DNA from: Isoetes taiwanensis | Lineage: Eukaryota > Streptophyta > Lycopodiopsida > Isoetales > Isoetaceae | Assembly (NCBI GenBank): GCA_021234155.1 | Contig: JAJEKV010000052.1 | Coordinates: 122,904-186,903, forward strand | DNA length: 64,000 nucleotides | Reading direction: 5' to 3' | Part shown: piece by piece, positions 1-14,774 of the stretch | How positions within the stretch are numbered: position 1 is the stretch's first letter | How the letters are laid out: each line of letters starts with the position of its first letter | Position numbers and translations under genes: made by a program | The notes under the pieces: model-generated | Told to the model about the DNA's origin: nothing | The model's database searches: none | The model's input: the letters and a program-made list of their open reading frames with translations, nothing else

Positions 1-1691
1 TAACACCAAAGTAAAGGATTCAATATTTTTCCTTTTAAAACCCGGATAATTTGTTTAACCATGATGCTAAAGCACGTTTTATCATTGTACATCAAGCATT
101 CTCAAGATGCCCATGATCATTAGCCATTGCAACTCTTTCTAACAATGGTCCATTTGTTACAATAAAAAAGGAGATCTCACCCATTTTTTGTCCATATCTT
201 GATGATGGCCACATTCTTTCCGTGGTCCATAGCCACATTCTTCACGTGGTCCACCATTTGTAACAAATCCAATCAAAAACAAGTCCAGAGAGAATGTTTT
301 GGTTACTCGCACCAAGCAATGACAAAGTTAGCACAAACCGGTAACTAGCCAAGGGCGTCGGTAAGCTATAAAACATTCGGCTTATCGCCCTTCACCCATT
401 ATTTTCGGTAATGAATGGTCTCAAGATCAAATTCCGGGATCTAAACTTTAAAATCCAATATTAAGTCTCTAAAGATTATCGTTCTGGGGCTGATCCCTAT
501 CATCCGGTAGGTCATATATGAAGTTTGGTGTTTTAGGCGCTAAACAATCATCAAAACACGATGAGAGAGCTACAAGCGACCAAGGTAGATGGGCAAAATT
601 GACATGCGGGCACGACATCATTATTCTGAAGATAAAGCAAGTTGCACATACGCCTGTTTTTACCACTGGTTGCACACCAACTTCCACCACACCGATTACG
701 CCAATGTGTTTGCCTTACCATGTAGTAGTATGTATTACCAACCATAACAAAGATTATCTAGGCAAGTGAGATCTTTGGAAACATCAATAACCATTTATCA
801 CGACATATGATGTACTTTTAGTGTCATATTAACCAAACATGAGATATTTTGAGCACTTAAAGCATAATAGGCTTTATCACAAGAAGAAAAGCACTATAAT
901 AGCTTATAATCCAAGCAAGTATTTTAACCGTGGCAAGCCCTTATTATTAAGGTATGAAATCTGAGACCACCAACACATGTCTACCACTAGCACAATGCAT
1001 AAGTCAAGTAAGATCACGGTGCCAATTTAAGTTTTGAAACAAAGCAACATGCGTGACTATGTACAACAAAACTAGCACCAAGCTAGACCTAGCAACATAG
1101 CAACCAACCAACCAACACATGGTCAACCTATCTAAGCACAACGACCGGTGACCTATCATGGATAAATAGGAGCATATGCAAAGCATGAACAAAAGCAGAC
1201 CATAAAAAATTCATGTTAACTCAACCACCATATTATTAACCCGGGATATAGCTCCGGCACCTTAGGCATTATATTAGCCTCATTTTTTAATCAATTTTTC
1301 GAAAAGTGATGCAAACAAACCTGAGTATTGAAACTGGGTAAGCACCTCGGCCTAGAGTCGCGGCAAAGGCGTAATAATGTCGCCGTAAGTAGGTTAGGCA
1401 TTTGCCTATCGGTTGTGATCCACATTACACCACTAACATGGCGGTTTGGTGAACAAATGGATACCTCTATCGGTTTGACATCACGCCAAGTATATGTTGC
1501 CCTTTTTGCATGCAAACTATCCAAAGCTTTTGTGCTATCCGCATAGAGAGGTCCGCCATAGCCCATCCAGGCAAAGGCTTAGCATGAAAATAACATAGTA
1601 CAATAGGTCTTATCTAGACTTTTTAACCAATACGAGCCACAACTTCATCATTTATGCATATTTCGTATGGACATGGAGTATGCACACCAAC

Positions 1692-1798
1692 TTCTTTTTC
1701 CTTTTCCTTTTCCTTTTCCTTTTCCTTTTCCTTTTCCTTTTCCTTTTCTTTTTCTTTTTCTTTTTCTTTTTCTTTTTCTTTTTCTTTTTCTTTTTCTC
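1692..1798. repeat. (TTTTCC)n then (TTTTTC)n simple repeat, copy 1
   Basis: Pure pyrimidine hexamer array that switches from TTCCTT-type to TTTTTC-type units half way. The same tract lies at the same unit position in copies 2 (5831-5940), 3 (10094-10185) and 4 (13425-13475), with different lengths. Open frames here are KE or FS polymers and are not genes. Confidence 0.95.
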
Positions 1799-1916
1799 CC
1801 ACATCCCTCCCTCGGGATGCAGGGCCCATCATTTTATAGGAGGTAGGACCCCCCATAAAAGGAGGGGTCCTACATCCTTACTCATAAGCAAAAATTTAAT
1901 TTCTATTTCATTGATG

Positions 1917-2674
<758 letters not shown>

Positions 2675-3576
2675 TTGTTTTTCTTTGCCCTTTTTCCTTT
2701 TCCTTTTGCCACGCCTTCTCTTTCCCCACCCTTTTTCCATGCCTTCCCTTTTCCTCAACCTTTTTACTCATGCATTTTTTTCCATACCTATTTTCCTTTT
2801 CCTCCTTTTCCCACTCTTTCTCTCTTTCTTTTTACGTATTGCCCTTTTTTCCCTTTTTTTTTTTCCTCTTCTTGTTACTAATGCCTTTTATCTTCCCTTT
2901 TCCCATCTCCTCAGCTTTCCCTCTTTCCATTTCCTATGTTCCCTTTTCCCATTTTCCTTTTTCCTCTGCCCTCTCTTCTTTTTTTTTTTCATTTCCCTTT
3001 TCCCACCCCTTTTTCTTCTTTTTTATTTTTCAGTGTGTTTCCCCTTTCCTCCTTTTCCCACCCTTTTCCTCTTCCCTTTTTCCTGTGCAATTTTTCCTTC
3101 TTTCCAACCTTCTTTTTTTCTTTTATCTTTCCCTATTCTATGTCCTTTTCCCCTTTCCCTTCCCTTCCCTTCCCTTTTCCCTTTCCCTTTTTTCACGTTC
3201 CTTTTTTCTGATGGTTTTTGCCGATGCTTTTCCCGTGCACTTTCTTCCTTCCTTTCCTTTTCAGTTTCCCTTTTTCCATGCCTTTCGCACATTTATTTCA
3301 CTCTTATTTTTCTATATTCATTTTCCTCTTTTTTCCCACCATTTCTCTCTTTCCCCTTTTCTTTTCTTTCTTTGCTTCCTTTTTTCCCTTTCTTCACCAT
3401 TTTCCTCTTCTCTTTTCTCTCATGCCCTTTCCCCCTTCCCTTTTTTCGTTTCCCTCTGTCTTTTTTTCTTGTGCCCTTTTTCCAGGTTCCCTTTCCCCCT
3501 TTTCCCTTTTCTTTTTCTTTTTCTTTTTCTTTTTCTTTTTCTCCGGGGTTCTTTTTCTTTTTCTTTTTCTTTTTTC

Positions 3577-3607
<31 letters not shown>

Positions 3608-3650
3608 TTTCTTTTTCTTTTTCTTTTTCTTTTTCTTTTTCTTTTTCTTT
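2675..3650. repeat. Homopyrimidine tract ~1 kb, copy 1
   Basis: Almost only C and T on the plus strand, built from irregular CCCTTTTCC-like words and ending in about 20 TTTTTC hexamers. Several long frames across it (Phe, Ser, Pro, Leu only) are composition artefacts. Mirror-symmetric stretches could form triplex (H-) DNA. Confidence 0.95.
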
Positions 3651-3815
3651 GATGATGTTCTCACAAAGACTATGTACAATTAAAGTTCAAAAACAATTAA
3701 AAGCGCCAGGCCACATCAGGTACTCCTACTCCCATGTATAGGTAATTTCAAATGTAATCAATCTATTTAGGTTAGCAATTTACTCATATGTTCATATCAG
3801 TGTTCCAATATATCA

Positions 3816-3902
3816 ATATTCATATTCATATTCATATTCATATTCATATTCATATTCATATTCATATTCATATTCATATTCATATTCATATTCATATTCA
3901 TG
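3816..3902. repeat. (ATTCAT)n hexamer array, copy 1
   Basis: About fourteen perfect hexamers. Equivalent arrays lie at about 8075-8172, 11197-11218 and 14489-14553. Copy number differs in every unit, as expected for a fast-mutating microsatellite. Confidence 0.97.
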
Positions 3903-5830
3903 TTCATTTTTTGCATAACATGTCAACTTAGGTAATTCAAATCTTAGTTCTCAAATACTATCTTAAAATTTCATACACAATAAATTCAACATAATAACTC
4001 TCTTTCCATTGTTTTTTTCAGCCAAATTTTTAATCCCTTTATCCAAACAATATCTTATATTAGCTAGAAACTTTACATCCATTAGCTATCACTTATATGC
4101 GGTCATTATGCCCTTGCATAACACCAAAGTAAAGGATTCAATATTTTTCCTTTTAAAACCCGGATAATTTGTTTAACCATGATGCTAAAAGCACGGTTTT
4201 ATCATTGTACATCAAGCATTCTCAAGATGCCCATGATCATTAGCCATTGCAACTCTTTCTAACAATGGTCCCTTTGTTACAATAAAAAAAGGGAGATCTC
4301 ACCCATTTTTGTCCATATCTTGATGATGGCCACATTCTTTTCAAGTGGTCCATAGCCACATTCTTCACGTGGTCCACCATTTGTAACAAATCAACTGAAA
4401 ACAAGTCGAGGGAGAGAATGTTTTGGTTACGCACCAAGCAATGACAAAGTTAGCACAAGCGGTAACTAGCCAAAGGGCGTCGGGTAAGCTATAAAACATT
4501 ACGGCTTATCGCCCTTCACCCATTATTTTGGTAATGAATGGTCTCAAGATCAAATTAGGGATCTAAACTTTAAAATCCAATATTAAGTCTCTAAAAGATT
4601 ATCGTTCTGGGGCTGATCCCTATCATCCGGTAGTCATATATCGAAGTTTGGTGTTTTAGGCGCTAAACAATCATCAAAACCGATGAGAGCTACAAGCGAC
4701 CAAGGTAGATGGGCAAAATTGACATGCGGGGCACGTACATCATTATTCTGACATAAAAAAGCAAGTTGCACATTACGCCTGTGTTTTTACCACTGGTTGC
4801 ACACCAACTTCCACCACAATCGATTACGCCAATGTCTTTGCCTTACCATGTAGTAGTATGTATTACCAACCATACTTGACATTATCTAGGCAAGTGAGAT
4901 CTTTGCTGGAAACATCAATAACCATTTGCTGGCGACATATGATGTACTTTAGCAGGTCATATTAACCGACATGAGATATTTTGAGCACTTAAAGCATAAT
5001 AGGCTTTATCCGCGATAAGAAAAGCACTATAATGGCTTATAATCCAAGCAAGTATTTTAGCCGTGGCAAGCCCTTATTATTAAGGTATGAAATGCGGACC
5101 AGCCAACACATGTCTACCACTAGCACAATGCATAAAGTCGATTAAGATCTGTTGCAATTTAAAAGGCTGAAACAAAGCAACATCGTGACTATGTACAACA
5201 AAACTAGCACCAAGCTAGACCTAGCAACATAGCAACCAACCAACCAACACATGGTCAACCTATCTAAGCACAGCGACCGGCGTGACCTATCATGGATAAA
5301 TAGGAGCATATGCAAGCCCCGGACAAAGCAGAGCCATAAAAATTCATGTTAACTCAACCACCATATTATTAACCCGATATAGCTCCGGCACCTTAGGCAT
5401 TATATTCGCCTCATTTTTAATCAATTTTTTCAGCGAAAAAGTGATGCAAACAAACTGAGTATTGAAGCTGGGTAAAGCACCTCGGCTAGCCGAGTGCGGT
5501 AAAGGCGAATCGTCGCCTGATAGGTTCGGCATTTGCCTATGCGGTTGTGATCCGCGATACCACTAACATGGCGGTTTGGTGAACAAATGGATACCTCTAT
5601 CGGTTCGGCATCACGCGCCAAGTATATCGTGCCCTTTTTTGCATGCAAACTATCCAAAGCTTTTTGTGCTATCCGCGCATAAGAGAGGTCCGCCATAGCC
5701 CATCCGGCCAAAGGCTTAGCATGAAAATAACATAGTACAATAGGTCTTATCTAGACTTTTTAACCAATACGAGCCACAACTTCATCATTTTATGCATATT
5801 TCGTATGGACATGGAGTATGCACACCAACT

Positions 5831-5940
5831 TTTTTTTCCTTTTCCTTTTCCTTTTCCTTTTCCTTTTCCTTTTCCTTTTTCCTTTTCTTTTTTTCTTTTT
5901 CTTTTTCTTTTTTCTTTTTCTTTTTCTTTTTCTTTTTTCT
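5831..5940. repeat. (TTTTCC)n/(TTTTTC)n simple repeat, copy 2
   Basis: Positional equivalent of the tract at 1692-1798, with several single-base T indels that break the hexamer phase. Confidence 0.95.
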
Positions 5941-6057
5941 CCCACATCCCTCCCTCGGGATCGGGGCCCATCATTTTATAGGAGGTAGGACCCCCATAAA
6001 GGAGGGTCCTACATCCTTACTCATAAGCAAAAATTTAATTTCTATTTCATTGATGTT

Positions 6058-6355
<298 letters not shown>

Positions 6356-6552
6356 AATTTTTAACGTCCTTTGGAGACCACATTGATCTATGGGACACTC
6401 ACCTAATTGGGCCCTTCCCCAACCACTTTACATCAATTGTATGGAGGTTTACATCTACCAATGGTACAAAGTGTCCTCTTATCACCCATAAGGTTGAACA
6501 CTTTCGACCTCCGCGACGGTGTCAAGTCGAGGTCTATCCAGCGGACCAAGTG

Positions 6553-6580
6553 ACAGAGAGAGAGAGAGAGAGAGAGAGAG
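6553..6580. repeat. Short second (GA)n array, copy 2
   Basis: Fourteen GA units; the right-hand remnant of the array that is continuous in copy 1, as the shared flank TCTTCATTTAG follows both. Confidence 0.95.
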
Positions 6581-6990
6581 TCTTCATTTAGCTATGGAGA
6601 CGGGGATTCTTGGTATGTGCGTTGCATACATCTTGCATTTTGAGCGATCATTAACACTTTTTCTTGCGAGATTTGGAGTTAGCTATGCATCAATGATTCA
6701 TTCCTCTACAAAATCTGCTCCTCAGATGTTTGAAGCTCTCGTGACAAAAGCGGTCGAGAGGTCTTCAACGAGTTCTCTCATTTCTATGCTAACAAAACAT
6801 GTATTTTCATCCTCTGCTCTATTAGACTTGTCCTTATGCTTTTGCAATACTTCTTCCATGTCGACCACCAACGATTCCTTCAGGCCAATTCCCATAAAGT
6901 CATGGTATCAAGTATTTTATTGTCTAGAAGTACCAATTTGAATTGATTCACCCTTCGACCATAGAGGGCAACCCTCCGTGCGCAGCACCT

Positions 6991-7908
6991 TGTTTTTCTT
7001 TGCCCTTTTCCTTTTCCTTTTGCCACGCCTTCTCTTTCCCCCACCCTTTTTCCATGCCTTCCCTTTTCCTCAACCTTTTACTCTGTCGCATTTTTCCATA
7101 CCTATTTTCCTTTTCCTCCTTTTCCCACTCTTTCTCTCTTTCTTTTTCTGTGTGCCCTTTTCCCTTCCTTTTTTTTCCCCTTCTTGTTACTTATGCCCCT
7201 TTTACCTTCCCTTTTCCCATCTCCTCACGCTTTCCCTCTTTCCATTTCCTATGTTCCCTTTTCCCATTTTCCTTTTCCTCTGCCCTCTCTTCTTCCCCCT
7301 TTTTTTTTTCATTTCCCTTTTCCCACCCTTTTTCTTCTTTTTATTTTTCCCGTGTTTCCCCTTTCCTCCTTTTCCCACCCTTTTCCTCTTCCCTTTTTCC
7401 TGTGCAATTTTTCCTTCTTTCCAACCTTCTTTTTTCTTTTCTCTTTTCCCTATTCTATGTCCTTTTCCCCTTTCCCTTCCCTTCCCTTCCCTTTTCCCTT
7501 TCCTTTTTTTCACGTTCCTTTTTACGATGGTTTTGCCGATCTTTTCGTGCACTTTTTCTTTTCCTTCTTTCCTTTTCCGTTTCCCTTTTTCCATTACCTT
7601 TCTCCGCATTTATTTCCTCTTATTTTCTATATTCATTTTCCTCTTTTTCCCACCATTTCTCTCTTTCCCCTTTTCTTTTCTTTCTTTTCTTCCTTTTTTT
7701 CCTTTCTTCACCGTTTTCTCTTCTCCTTTTCTCTCATGCCCTTTCCCCTTTCCTTTTTCTTTTCCTCTGTCGCTTTTTCTTGTGCCCTTTTTCCAGGTTC
7801 CCTTTCCCCCTTTTCCCTTTTCTTTTTCTTTTTCTTTTTCTTTTTCTCAGGGGTTCTTTTTCTTTTTTTTTTTTTTTTTTTTCTTTTTCTTTTCTTTTCT
7901 TTTTCTTT
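6991..7908. repeat. Homopyrimidine tract ~0.9 kb, copy 2
   Basis: Same tract as 2675-3650, base for base similar over most of its length, with scattered indels and a shorter 3' hexamer part. Confidence 0.95.
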
Positions 7909-8074
7909 GATGATGTTACCACAAAAGACTATGTACAATTAAAGTTCAAAAACAATTAAAAGCGCCAGGCCACATCAGGTACTCCTACTCCCATGTATAG
8001 GTAATTTCAAATGTAATCAATCTATTTAGGTTAGCAATTTACTCATATGTTCATATCAGTGTTCCAATATATCA

Positions 8075-8172
8075 ATATTCATATTCATATTCATATTCAT
8101 ATTCATATTCATATTCATATTCATATTCATATTCATATTCATATTCATATTCATATTCATATTCATATTCAT
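8075..8172. repeat. (ATTCAT)n hexamer array, copy 2
   Basis: About sixteen hexamers, the longest of the four arrays. Confidence 0.97.
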
Positions 8173-10093
8173 GTTCATTTACTGCGCAACATGTCAACTT
8201 AGGTAATTCAAATCTTCCGTTCTCAAATACTATCTTAAAATTTCATACACAATAAATTCAACATAATAACTCTCTTTCCACCTGTGTTTTTCAGCAAATT
8301 TTTAATCCCTTTATCCAAACAATATCTTATATTCGCTAGAAACTTTACATCCATTAGCTATCACTTATATGCAGGTCATTATGCCCTTGCATAACACCAA
8401 AGTAAAGGATTCAATATTTTTCCTTTTAAAACCAGATAATTTGTTTAACCATGATGCTAAAGCACGGTTTTATCATTGTACATCAAGCATTCTCAAGATG
8501 CCCATGATCATTAGCCATTGCAACTCTTTCTAACAATGGTCCACTGTTACAATAAAAAAGGGAGATCTCACCCATTTTTTGTCCATATCTTGATGATGGC
8601 CACATTCTTTCCGTGGTCCATAGCCACATTCTTCACGTGGTCCACCATTTGTAACAAATCCAACTGAAAACAAGTCCAGGAGAGAATGTTTTGGTTACCT
8701 GCACCCAAGCAATGACAAAGTTAGCACAAACTGGTAACTAGCCAAGGGGCGTCAGGTAAGCTATAAAACATTCTGGCTTATCGCCCTTCACCCATTATTT
8801 TCAGTAATGAATGGTCTCAAGATCAAATTCAGGATCTAAACTTTAAAATCCAATATTAAGTCTCTAAAAGATTATGCGTTCTGCTGATCCCTATCATCCG
8901 GTAGTCATATATCTTAAGTTTGGTGTTTTAGCCGCTAAACAATCATCAAAACACGTTAGAGAGCTACAAGCGACCAAGGTAGATGGGCAAAATTGACATG
9001 CGGGCACAGACATCATTATTACAAACATAAAGCAAGTTGCACATACGCCGCGTGTTTTTACCCACGGTTGCACACCAACTTCCACCACAATAACGATTCG
9101 CCAATGTGGCGCCTTACCATGTAGTAGTATGTATTACCAACCATAACGGCATTATCTAGGCAAGTGAGATCTTTTGGAAACATCAATAACCATTTCACTG
9201 CTGACATATGATGTACTTTAGCGAGGTCATATTAACCAGCATGAGATATTTTGAGCACTTAAAGCATAATAGGCTTTATCCGCGAAGAAAAGCACTATAA
9301 TAGCTTATAATCCAAGCAAGTATTTTAACCGTGGCAAGCCCTTATTATTAAGGTATGAAATGCACCGGACCAGCCAACACATGTCTACCACTAGCACAAT
9401 GCATAAGTCGAGAAGAATCGTTGCAATTTAAAATTTGAAACAAAGCAACATCGTGACTATGTACAACAAAACTAGCACCAAAGCTAGACCTAGCAACATA
9501 GCAACCAACCAACCAACACATGGTCAACCTATCTAAGCACAGCGACCGGTGACCTATCATGGATAAATAGGAGCATATGCAAGCCTTGACAAAGCGAGCC
9601 ATAAAATTCATGTTAACTCAACCACCATATTATTAACCGATATAGCTCCAGCACCTTAGGCATTATATTAAGCCTCATTTTTTAATCAATTTTTCAACCG
9701 AAAAGTGATGCAAACAAAACAGTATTGAAACCGGGTAAGCACCTCCGGCTAGAGTCGATGCGGTCGCGAATAATCGCCCGGAAAGTAGGTTCGGCATTTG
9801 CCTATGCGGTTGTGATCCCGCATTACCACTAACATGGCGGTTTTGGTGAACAAATGGATACCTCTATCGGTTTCGACATCACGCCAAGTATATCTGTTGC
9901 CCCTTTTGCATGCAAACTATCCAAAGCTTTTGTGCTATCCGCATAAGAGAGGTCCATAGCCCATCCAGGAAAGGCTTAGCATGAAAATAACATAGTACAA
10001 TAGGTCTTATCTAGAACTTTTTTTAACCAATACGAGCCACAACTTCATCATTTATGCATATTTCGTATGGACATGGAGTATGCACACCAACTT

Positions 10094-10187
10094 CTTTTTT
10101 TTCCTTTTCCTTTTCCTTTTTCCTTTTCCTTTTTTTTTTTTTCTTTTTCTTTTTTTTTTTCTTTTTCTTTTTCTTTTCTTTTCTCCC
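10094..10187. repeat. (TTTTCC)n/(TTTTTC)n simple repeat, copy 3
   Basis: Shorter equivalent in unit copy 3, with T-homopolymer runs up to about 12. Confidence 0.95.
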
Positions 10188-10349
10188 ACATCCCTCCCTC
10201 GGGATCGGAGGCCCATCATTTTATAGAGGTAGGACCCCCATAAAAAGGAGGGGTCCCACATCCTTACTCATAAGCAAAAATTTAATTTCTATTTCATTGA
10301 TGTTATACATCAAACTTGGAAACGTATTTCCCATATTCAAACCTTCTCA

Positions 10350-10975
10350 TGCTTTCCACTAAATCGCTATTTTCAAAACTACTATCCACAAATTCTCGTA
10401 ACAAATAGCTTTAAGTCCTCCCTCGCTTGTTTACATACAGCAGGGGTAAGAGCACAGGACCAAATTTTAATGCCTAGGCGCAGTGGGCCCATTACATTTG
10501 AATATTATTTTGATGTGGCTTATTTGTGCCAACATCCGATTCTTAACAAGAGGGTCTTAGGGTGCTATGGACCATAAGCCCTAACTAGCTAAGACAATCT
10601 TTAAATAATATCTTTTACATCTAGAGCAAGATAAATAATATTCACTCTAACCTGGTATGCCGCGCAGATGTTTTTGCAAGATACCCCTTCTTTAGCATCA
10701 AAACACTCGCATATCAGATTGCAGGCAATACATCACCATAAACATTGGACAGCCAGATTGGAAGCGTTTTCCCTAGCCAATATAGAATAGCTAGTTGTAT
10801 CAGCCACCAACCCATACTCAGATTAGCTATTTGCATGAGCCAACACCCATTCTGCTGTAATGAATCATTATAGCAGTTAGTTATGCCGAAATCAAATATA
10901 GAAACAGCATAATTTCATGGTTTCTGAAATGATGTGTTTGCTGGATACCTCCACCAAATAGATGTCACAACTTTT
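10350..10975. other. Segment specific to copies 3 and 4 (equivalent 13645-14270)
   Basis: About 630 bp present in copies 3 and 4 and replaced in copies 1 and 2. It contains phrases such as AGATGTTTTTGCAAGATACC and no convincing gene. It is probably the ancestral state of the unit. Confidence 0.6.
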
Positions 10976-11196
10976 TCTTTGATGATGTTCTCACAAAGAC
11001 TATGTACAATTAAAGTTCAAAAACAATTTAAAGACTTTTCTTTGAGTGAGCACATATTTCCCAATACCTATCCCGGGTTTTACGCCGGGCCACATCGCAA
11101 GTACTCTACTCCCATGTATAGGTAATTTCAAATGTAATCAATCTATTTAGGTTAGCAATTTAATCATATATTCATATCAGCGTTCCAATATATCAA

Positions 11197-11218
11197 TATT
11201 CATATTCATATTCATGTT
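11197..11218. repeat. (ATTCAT)n hexamer array, copy 3
   Basis: About four hexamers only, at the same unit position as the longer arrays. Confidence 0.9.
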
Positions 11219-13424
11219 CATTTACTGCTCAACATGTCAACTTAGGTAATTCCAATCTTCCGTTCTCAAATACTATCTTAAAATTTCATACACAATAAAT
11301 TCAACATAATAACTCTCTTTCCACCTGTGTTTTTCAGCAAATTTTTAATCCCTTTATCCAAACAATATCTTATATTCGCTAGAAACTTTACATCCATTAG
11401 CTATCACTTATATGCAGGTCAATATGTAGCATTATAACAGGTGTTATGCCCTTGCATAACACCAAAGTAAAGGATTCAATATTTTTCCTTTTAAAACCAG
11501 ATAATTTGTTTAACCATGATGCTAAAGCACGGTTTTATCATTGTACATCAAGCATTCTCAAGATGCCCATGATCATTAGCCATTGCAACTCTTTCTAACA
11601 ATGGTCCACTGTTACAATAAAAAAGGGAGATCTCACCCATTTTTTGTCCATATCTTGATGATGGCCACATTCTTTCCGTGGTCCATAGCCACATTCTTCA
11701 CGTGGTCCACCATTTGTAACAAATCCAACTGAAAACAAGTCCAGGAGAGAATGTTTTGGTTACCTGCACCCAAGCAATGACAAAGTTAGCACAAACTGGT
11801 AACTAGCCAAGGGGCGTCAGGTAAGCTATAAAACATTCTGGCTTATCGCCCTTCACTCATTATTCTCAAGATCAAATTCAGGATCTAAACTTTAAAATCC
11901 AATATTAAGTCTCTAAAAGATTATCGTTACAGGCTGATCCCTATCATCCAGTAGTCATATATACGAAGTTTGGTGTTTTAGCTGCTAAACAATCATCAAA
12001 ACACAGTAGAGAGCTACAAGCAGCCAAGGTAGATGGGCAAAATTGACATGCAGGCCTGTACATCATTATTACAGCATAAAGCAAGTTGCACATTCTGCCC
12101 TGTGTTTTTTACCACCTGGTTGCACACCAACTTCCACCACAATCGGTCTGCCAATGTGCTGCCTTACCATGTAGTAGTATGTATTACCAACCATAACAGC
12201 ATTATCTAGGCAAGTGAGATGCTGCCTGGAAACATCAATAACCATTTACTGCTGACATATGATGTACTTTAGCAGGTCATATTAACCAGCATGAGATATT
12301 TTGAGCACTTAAAGCATAATAGGCTTTATCACAGTAAGAAAAGCACTATAATAGCTTATAATCCAAGCAAGTATTTTAACCGTGGCAAGCCCTTATTATT
12401 AAGGTATGAAATGCAGACCAGCCAACACATGTCTACCACTAGCACAATGCATAAGTCAGTAAGATGCAGACTGCAATTTAAGCTGAAACAAAGCAACATG
12501 CGTGACTATGTACAACAAAACTAGCACCAAGCTAGACCTAGCAACATAGCAACCAACCAACCAACACATGGTCAACCTATCTAAGCACAACGACCAGCAG
12601 CCTATCATGGATAAATAGGAGCATATGCAAGCGCAGACAAACAGAGCCATAAAAATTCATGTTAACTCAACCACCATATTATTAACTTCTGATATAGCTC
12701 CAGCACCTTAGGCATTATATTCGCCTCATTTTTTAATCAATTTTTCACTGAAAAGTGATGCAAACAAACCTGAGTATTGAAACTGGGTAAGCACCTCCAG
12801 CTAGAGTCGTGCAGTGCGAATAATCGCCAAAAGTAGGTTCGGCATTTGCCTATGCAGTTGTGATCCACGTACCACCAACATGAGCAGTTTTGACTGAACA
12901 AATGGATGCCTCTATCAGTTTCGGCATCTGCCAAGTATATCTGTTGCCCTTTTTGCATGCAAACTATCCAAAGCTTTTTGTGCTATCCGCATAAGAGAGG
13001 TCCGCCATAGCCCATCCGGCAAAGGCTTAGCATGAAAATAACATAGTACAATAGGTCTTATCTAGACTTTTTAACCAATACGAGCCACAACTTCATCATT
13101 TATGCATATTTCGTATGGACATGGAGTTTTGCCTCCAAAAACATATCGATATTAAATGATTCTGGCCCAATAGACCACAAGCTTTAATACGAAAACAAAG
13201 AAGTCAAGGTTTTTTGGAATGATATCTCAAATGTCCCATCGTGCCTTTTTCCCAATAAACCAACCATACGGTTTAAGAGTTGCCAATTAAGAAGTAGTGG
13301 AACATCACCTTGTAAAAGCATAACCATTGAACAAATGATTTTGCATGATATAAAGAATCAAATTTCCACTTTCTTCACTAAGTCATAATCCTATCATATC
13401 CATACAGGAGTCATATCAATTCTT

Positions 13425-13477
13425 TCTCTTTTCCTTTTCCTTTTCCTTTTCCTTTTCTTTTTCTTTTTCTTTTTCTC
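13425..13477. repeat. (TTTTCC)n/(TTTTTC)n simple repeat, copy 4
   Basis: Shortest version of the tract, about eight hexamers, preceded by the ~300 bp segment found only in copies 4 and 5. Confidence 0.95.
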
Positions 13478-13507
13478 CCACATCCCTCCCTCGGGATGCA
13501 GGGCCCA

Positions 13508-13744
13508 TCATTTTATAGGAGGTAGGACCCCCCATAAAAGGAGGGGTCCTACATCCTTACTCATAAGCAAAAATTTAATTTCTATTTCATTGATGTTATA
13601 CATCAAACTTGGAAACGTATTTCCCATATTCAGCCTTCTCATGCTTTCCACTAAATCGCTATTTTCAAAACTACTATCCACAAATTCCTGTAATAATAGC
13701 TTTAAGTCCTCCTTACTGTTTACATACAGCAGGGGTAAGAGCAC
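13508..13744 (-). other. Unrecognised open frame in macro-repeat copies 3/4
   Basis: Minus-strand frame of 78 residues with ordinary, non-repetitive composition (for example KEDLKLLLQEFVDSS and ENSDLVESMRRL). The equivalent in copy 3 (about 10240-10440) is disrupted. Copies 1 and 2 keep only the part left of about 1963, fused to the LINE scrap. It could be a captured exon, but I do not recognise the protein, and it may be chance. Confidence 0.3.
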
Positions 13745-14488
13745 AGGACCAAATTTTAATGCCTAGGCGCAGTGGGCCCATTACATTTGAATATTATTTT
13801 GATGTGGCTTATTTGTGCCAACATCCAGTTCTTAACCAGTATGGGTCTTCTGGTGCTATGGACCATAAGCCCTAACTAGCTAAGACAATCTTTAAATAAT
13901 ATCTTTTACATCTAGAGCAAGATAAATAATATTCACTCTAACCTGGTATGCCGGGCAGATGTTTTTGCAAGATACCCCTTCTTTAGCATCAAAAACACTC
14001 GCATATCAGATTGCAGGCAATACATCACCATAAACATTGGACAGCCAGATTGGAAGCGTTTTCCCTAGCCAATATAGAATAGCTAGTTGTATCAGCCACC
14101 AACCCATACTCAGATTAGCTATTTGCATGAGCCAACACCCATTCTGCTGTAATGAATCATTATAGCAGTTAGTTATGCCGAAATCAAATATAGAAACAGC
14201 ATAATTTCATGGTTTCAGAAATGATGTGTTTGCTGGATACCTCCACCAAATAGATGTCACAACTTTTTCTTTGATGATGTTCTCACAAAGACTATGTACA
14301 ATTAAAGTTCAAAAACAATTAAAAGACTTCGTTCAGAGTGAGCACATATTTCCCAATACCTATCCTGGGTTTTTACGCCAGGCCACATCAGGTACTCCTA
14401 CTCCCATGTATAGGTAATTTCAAATGTAATCAATCTATTTAGGTTAGCAATTTACTCATATGTTCATATCAGTGTTCCAATATATCAA

Positions 14489-14553
14489 TATTCATATTCA
14501 TATTCATATTCATATTCATATTCATATTCATATTCATATTCATATTCATGTTC
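14489..14553. repeat. (ATTCAT)n hexamer array, copy 4
   Basis: About ten hexamers, the last one or two changed to GTTCAT. Confidence 0.97.
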
Positions 14554-14774
14554 ATGTTCATTTACTGCGCAACATGTCAACTTAGGTAATTCAAATCTTC
14601 CGTTCTCAAATACTATCTTAAAATTTCATACACAATAAATTCAACATAATAACTCTCTTTCTACCTGTGTTTTTCAGCAAATTTTTAATCCCTTTATCCA
14701 AACAATATCTTATATTCGCTAGAAACTTTACATCCATTAGCTATCACTTATATGCAGGTCATTATGCCCTTGCA

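Larger units (their letters stand above)
8392..11456. repeat. Macro-repeat unit, copy 3
   Basis: Shorter unit (3065 bp) without the LINE/GA/pyrimidine insert. At about 10348 it continues into sequence shared with copy 4 and rejoins the common right end near 10975. Its ATTCAT array is only about four repeats long (near 11197-11218), against fourteen or more in copies 1 and 2. It retains about 70 bp near 11035-11090 that copies 1 and 2 lack. Confidence 0.9.
11457..14774. repeat. Macro-repeat unit, copy 4
   Basis: Colinear with copy 3, but with about 300 extra bases (13125-13425) after the shared CGTATGGACATGGAG, also present in copy 5. This copy and copy 5 read CAG/CTG at many positions where copies 1-3 read CGG, CCG, CGA or a deletion. 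It may be closest to the true sequence of the unit. Confidence 0.9.

Noticed and set aside
3816-3902. ATTCAT arrays as possible CRISPR or telomeric repeats
   Set aside because: Perfect hexamer without spacers, and not the plant telomere heptamer.
12291-12524. 77-residue open frame conserved in copies 4 and 5 (also 15615-15848)
   Set aside because: Copies are almost identical overall, so conservation is not selection. The frame is broken in copies 1-3 and no family is recognised.
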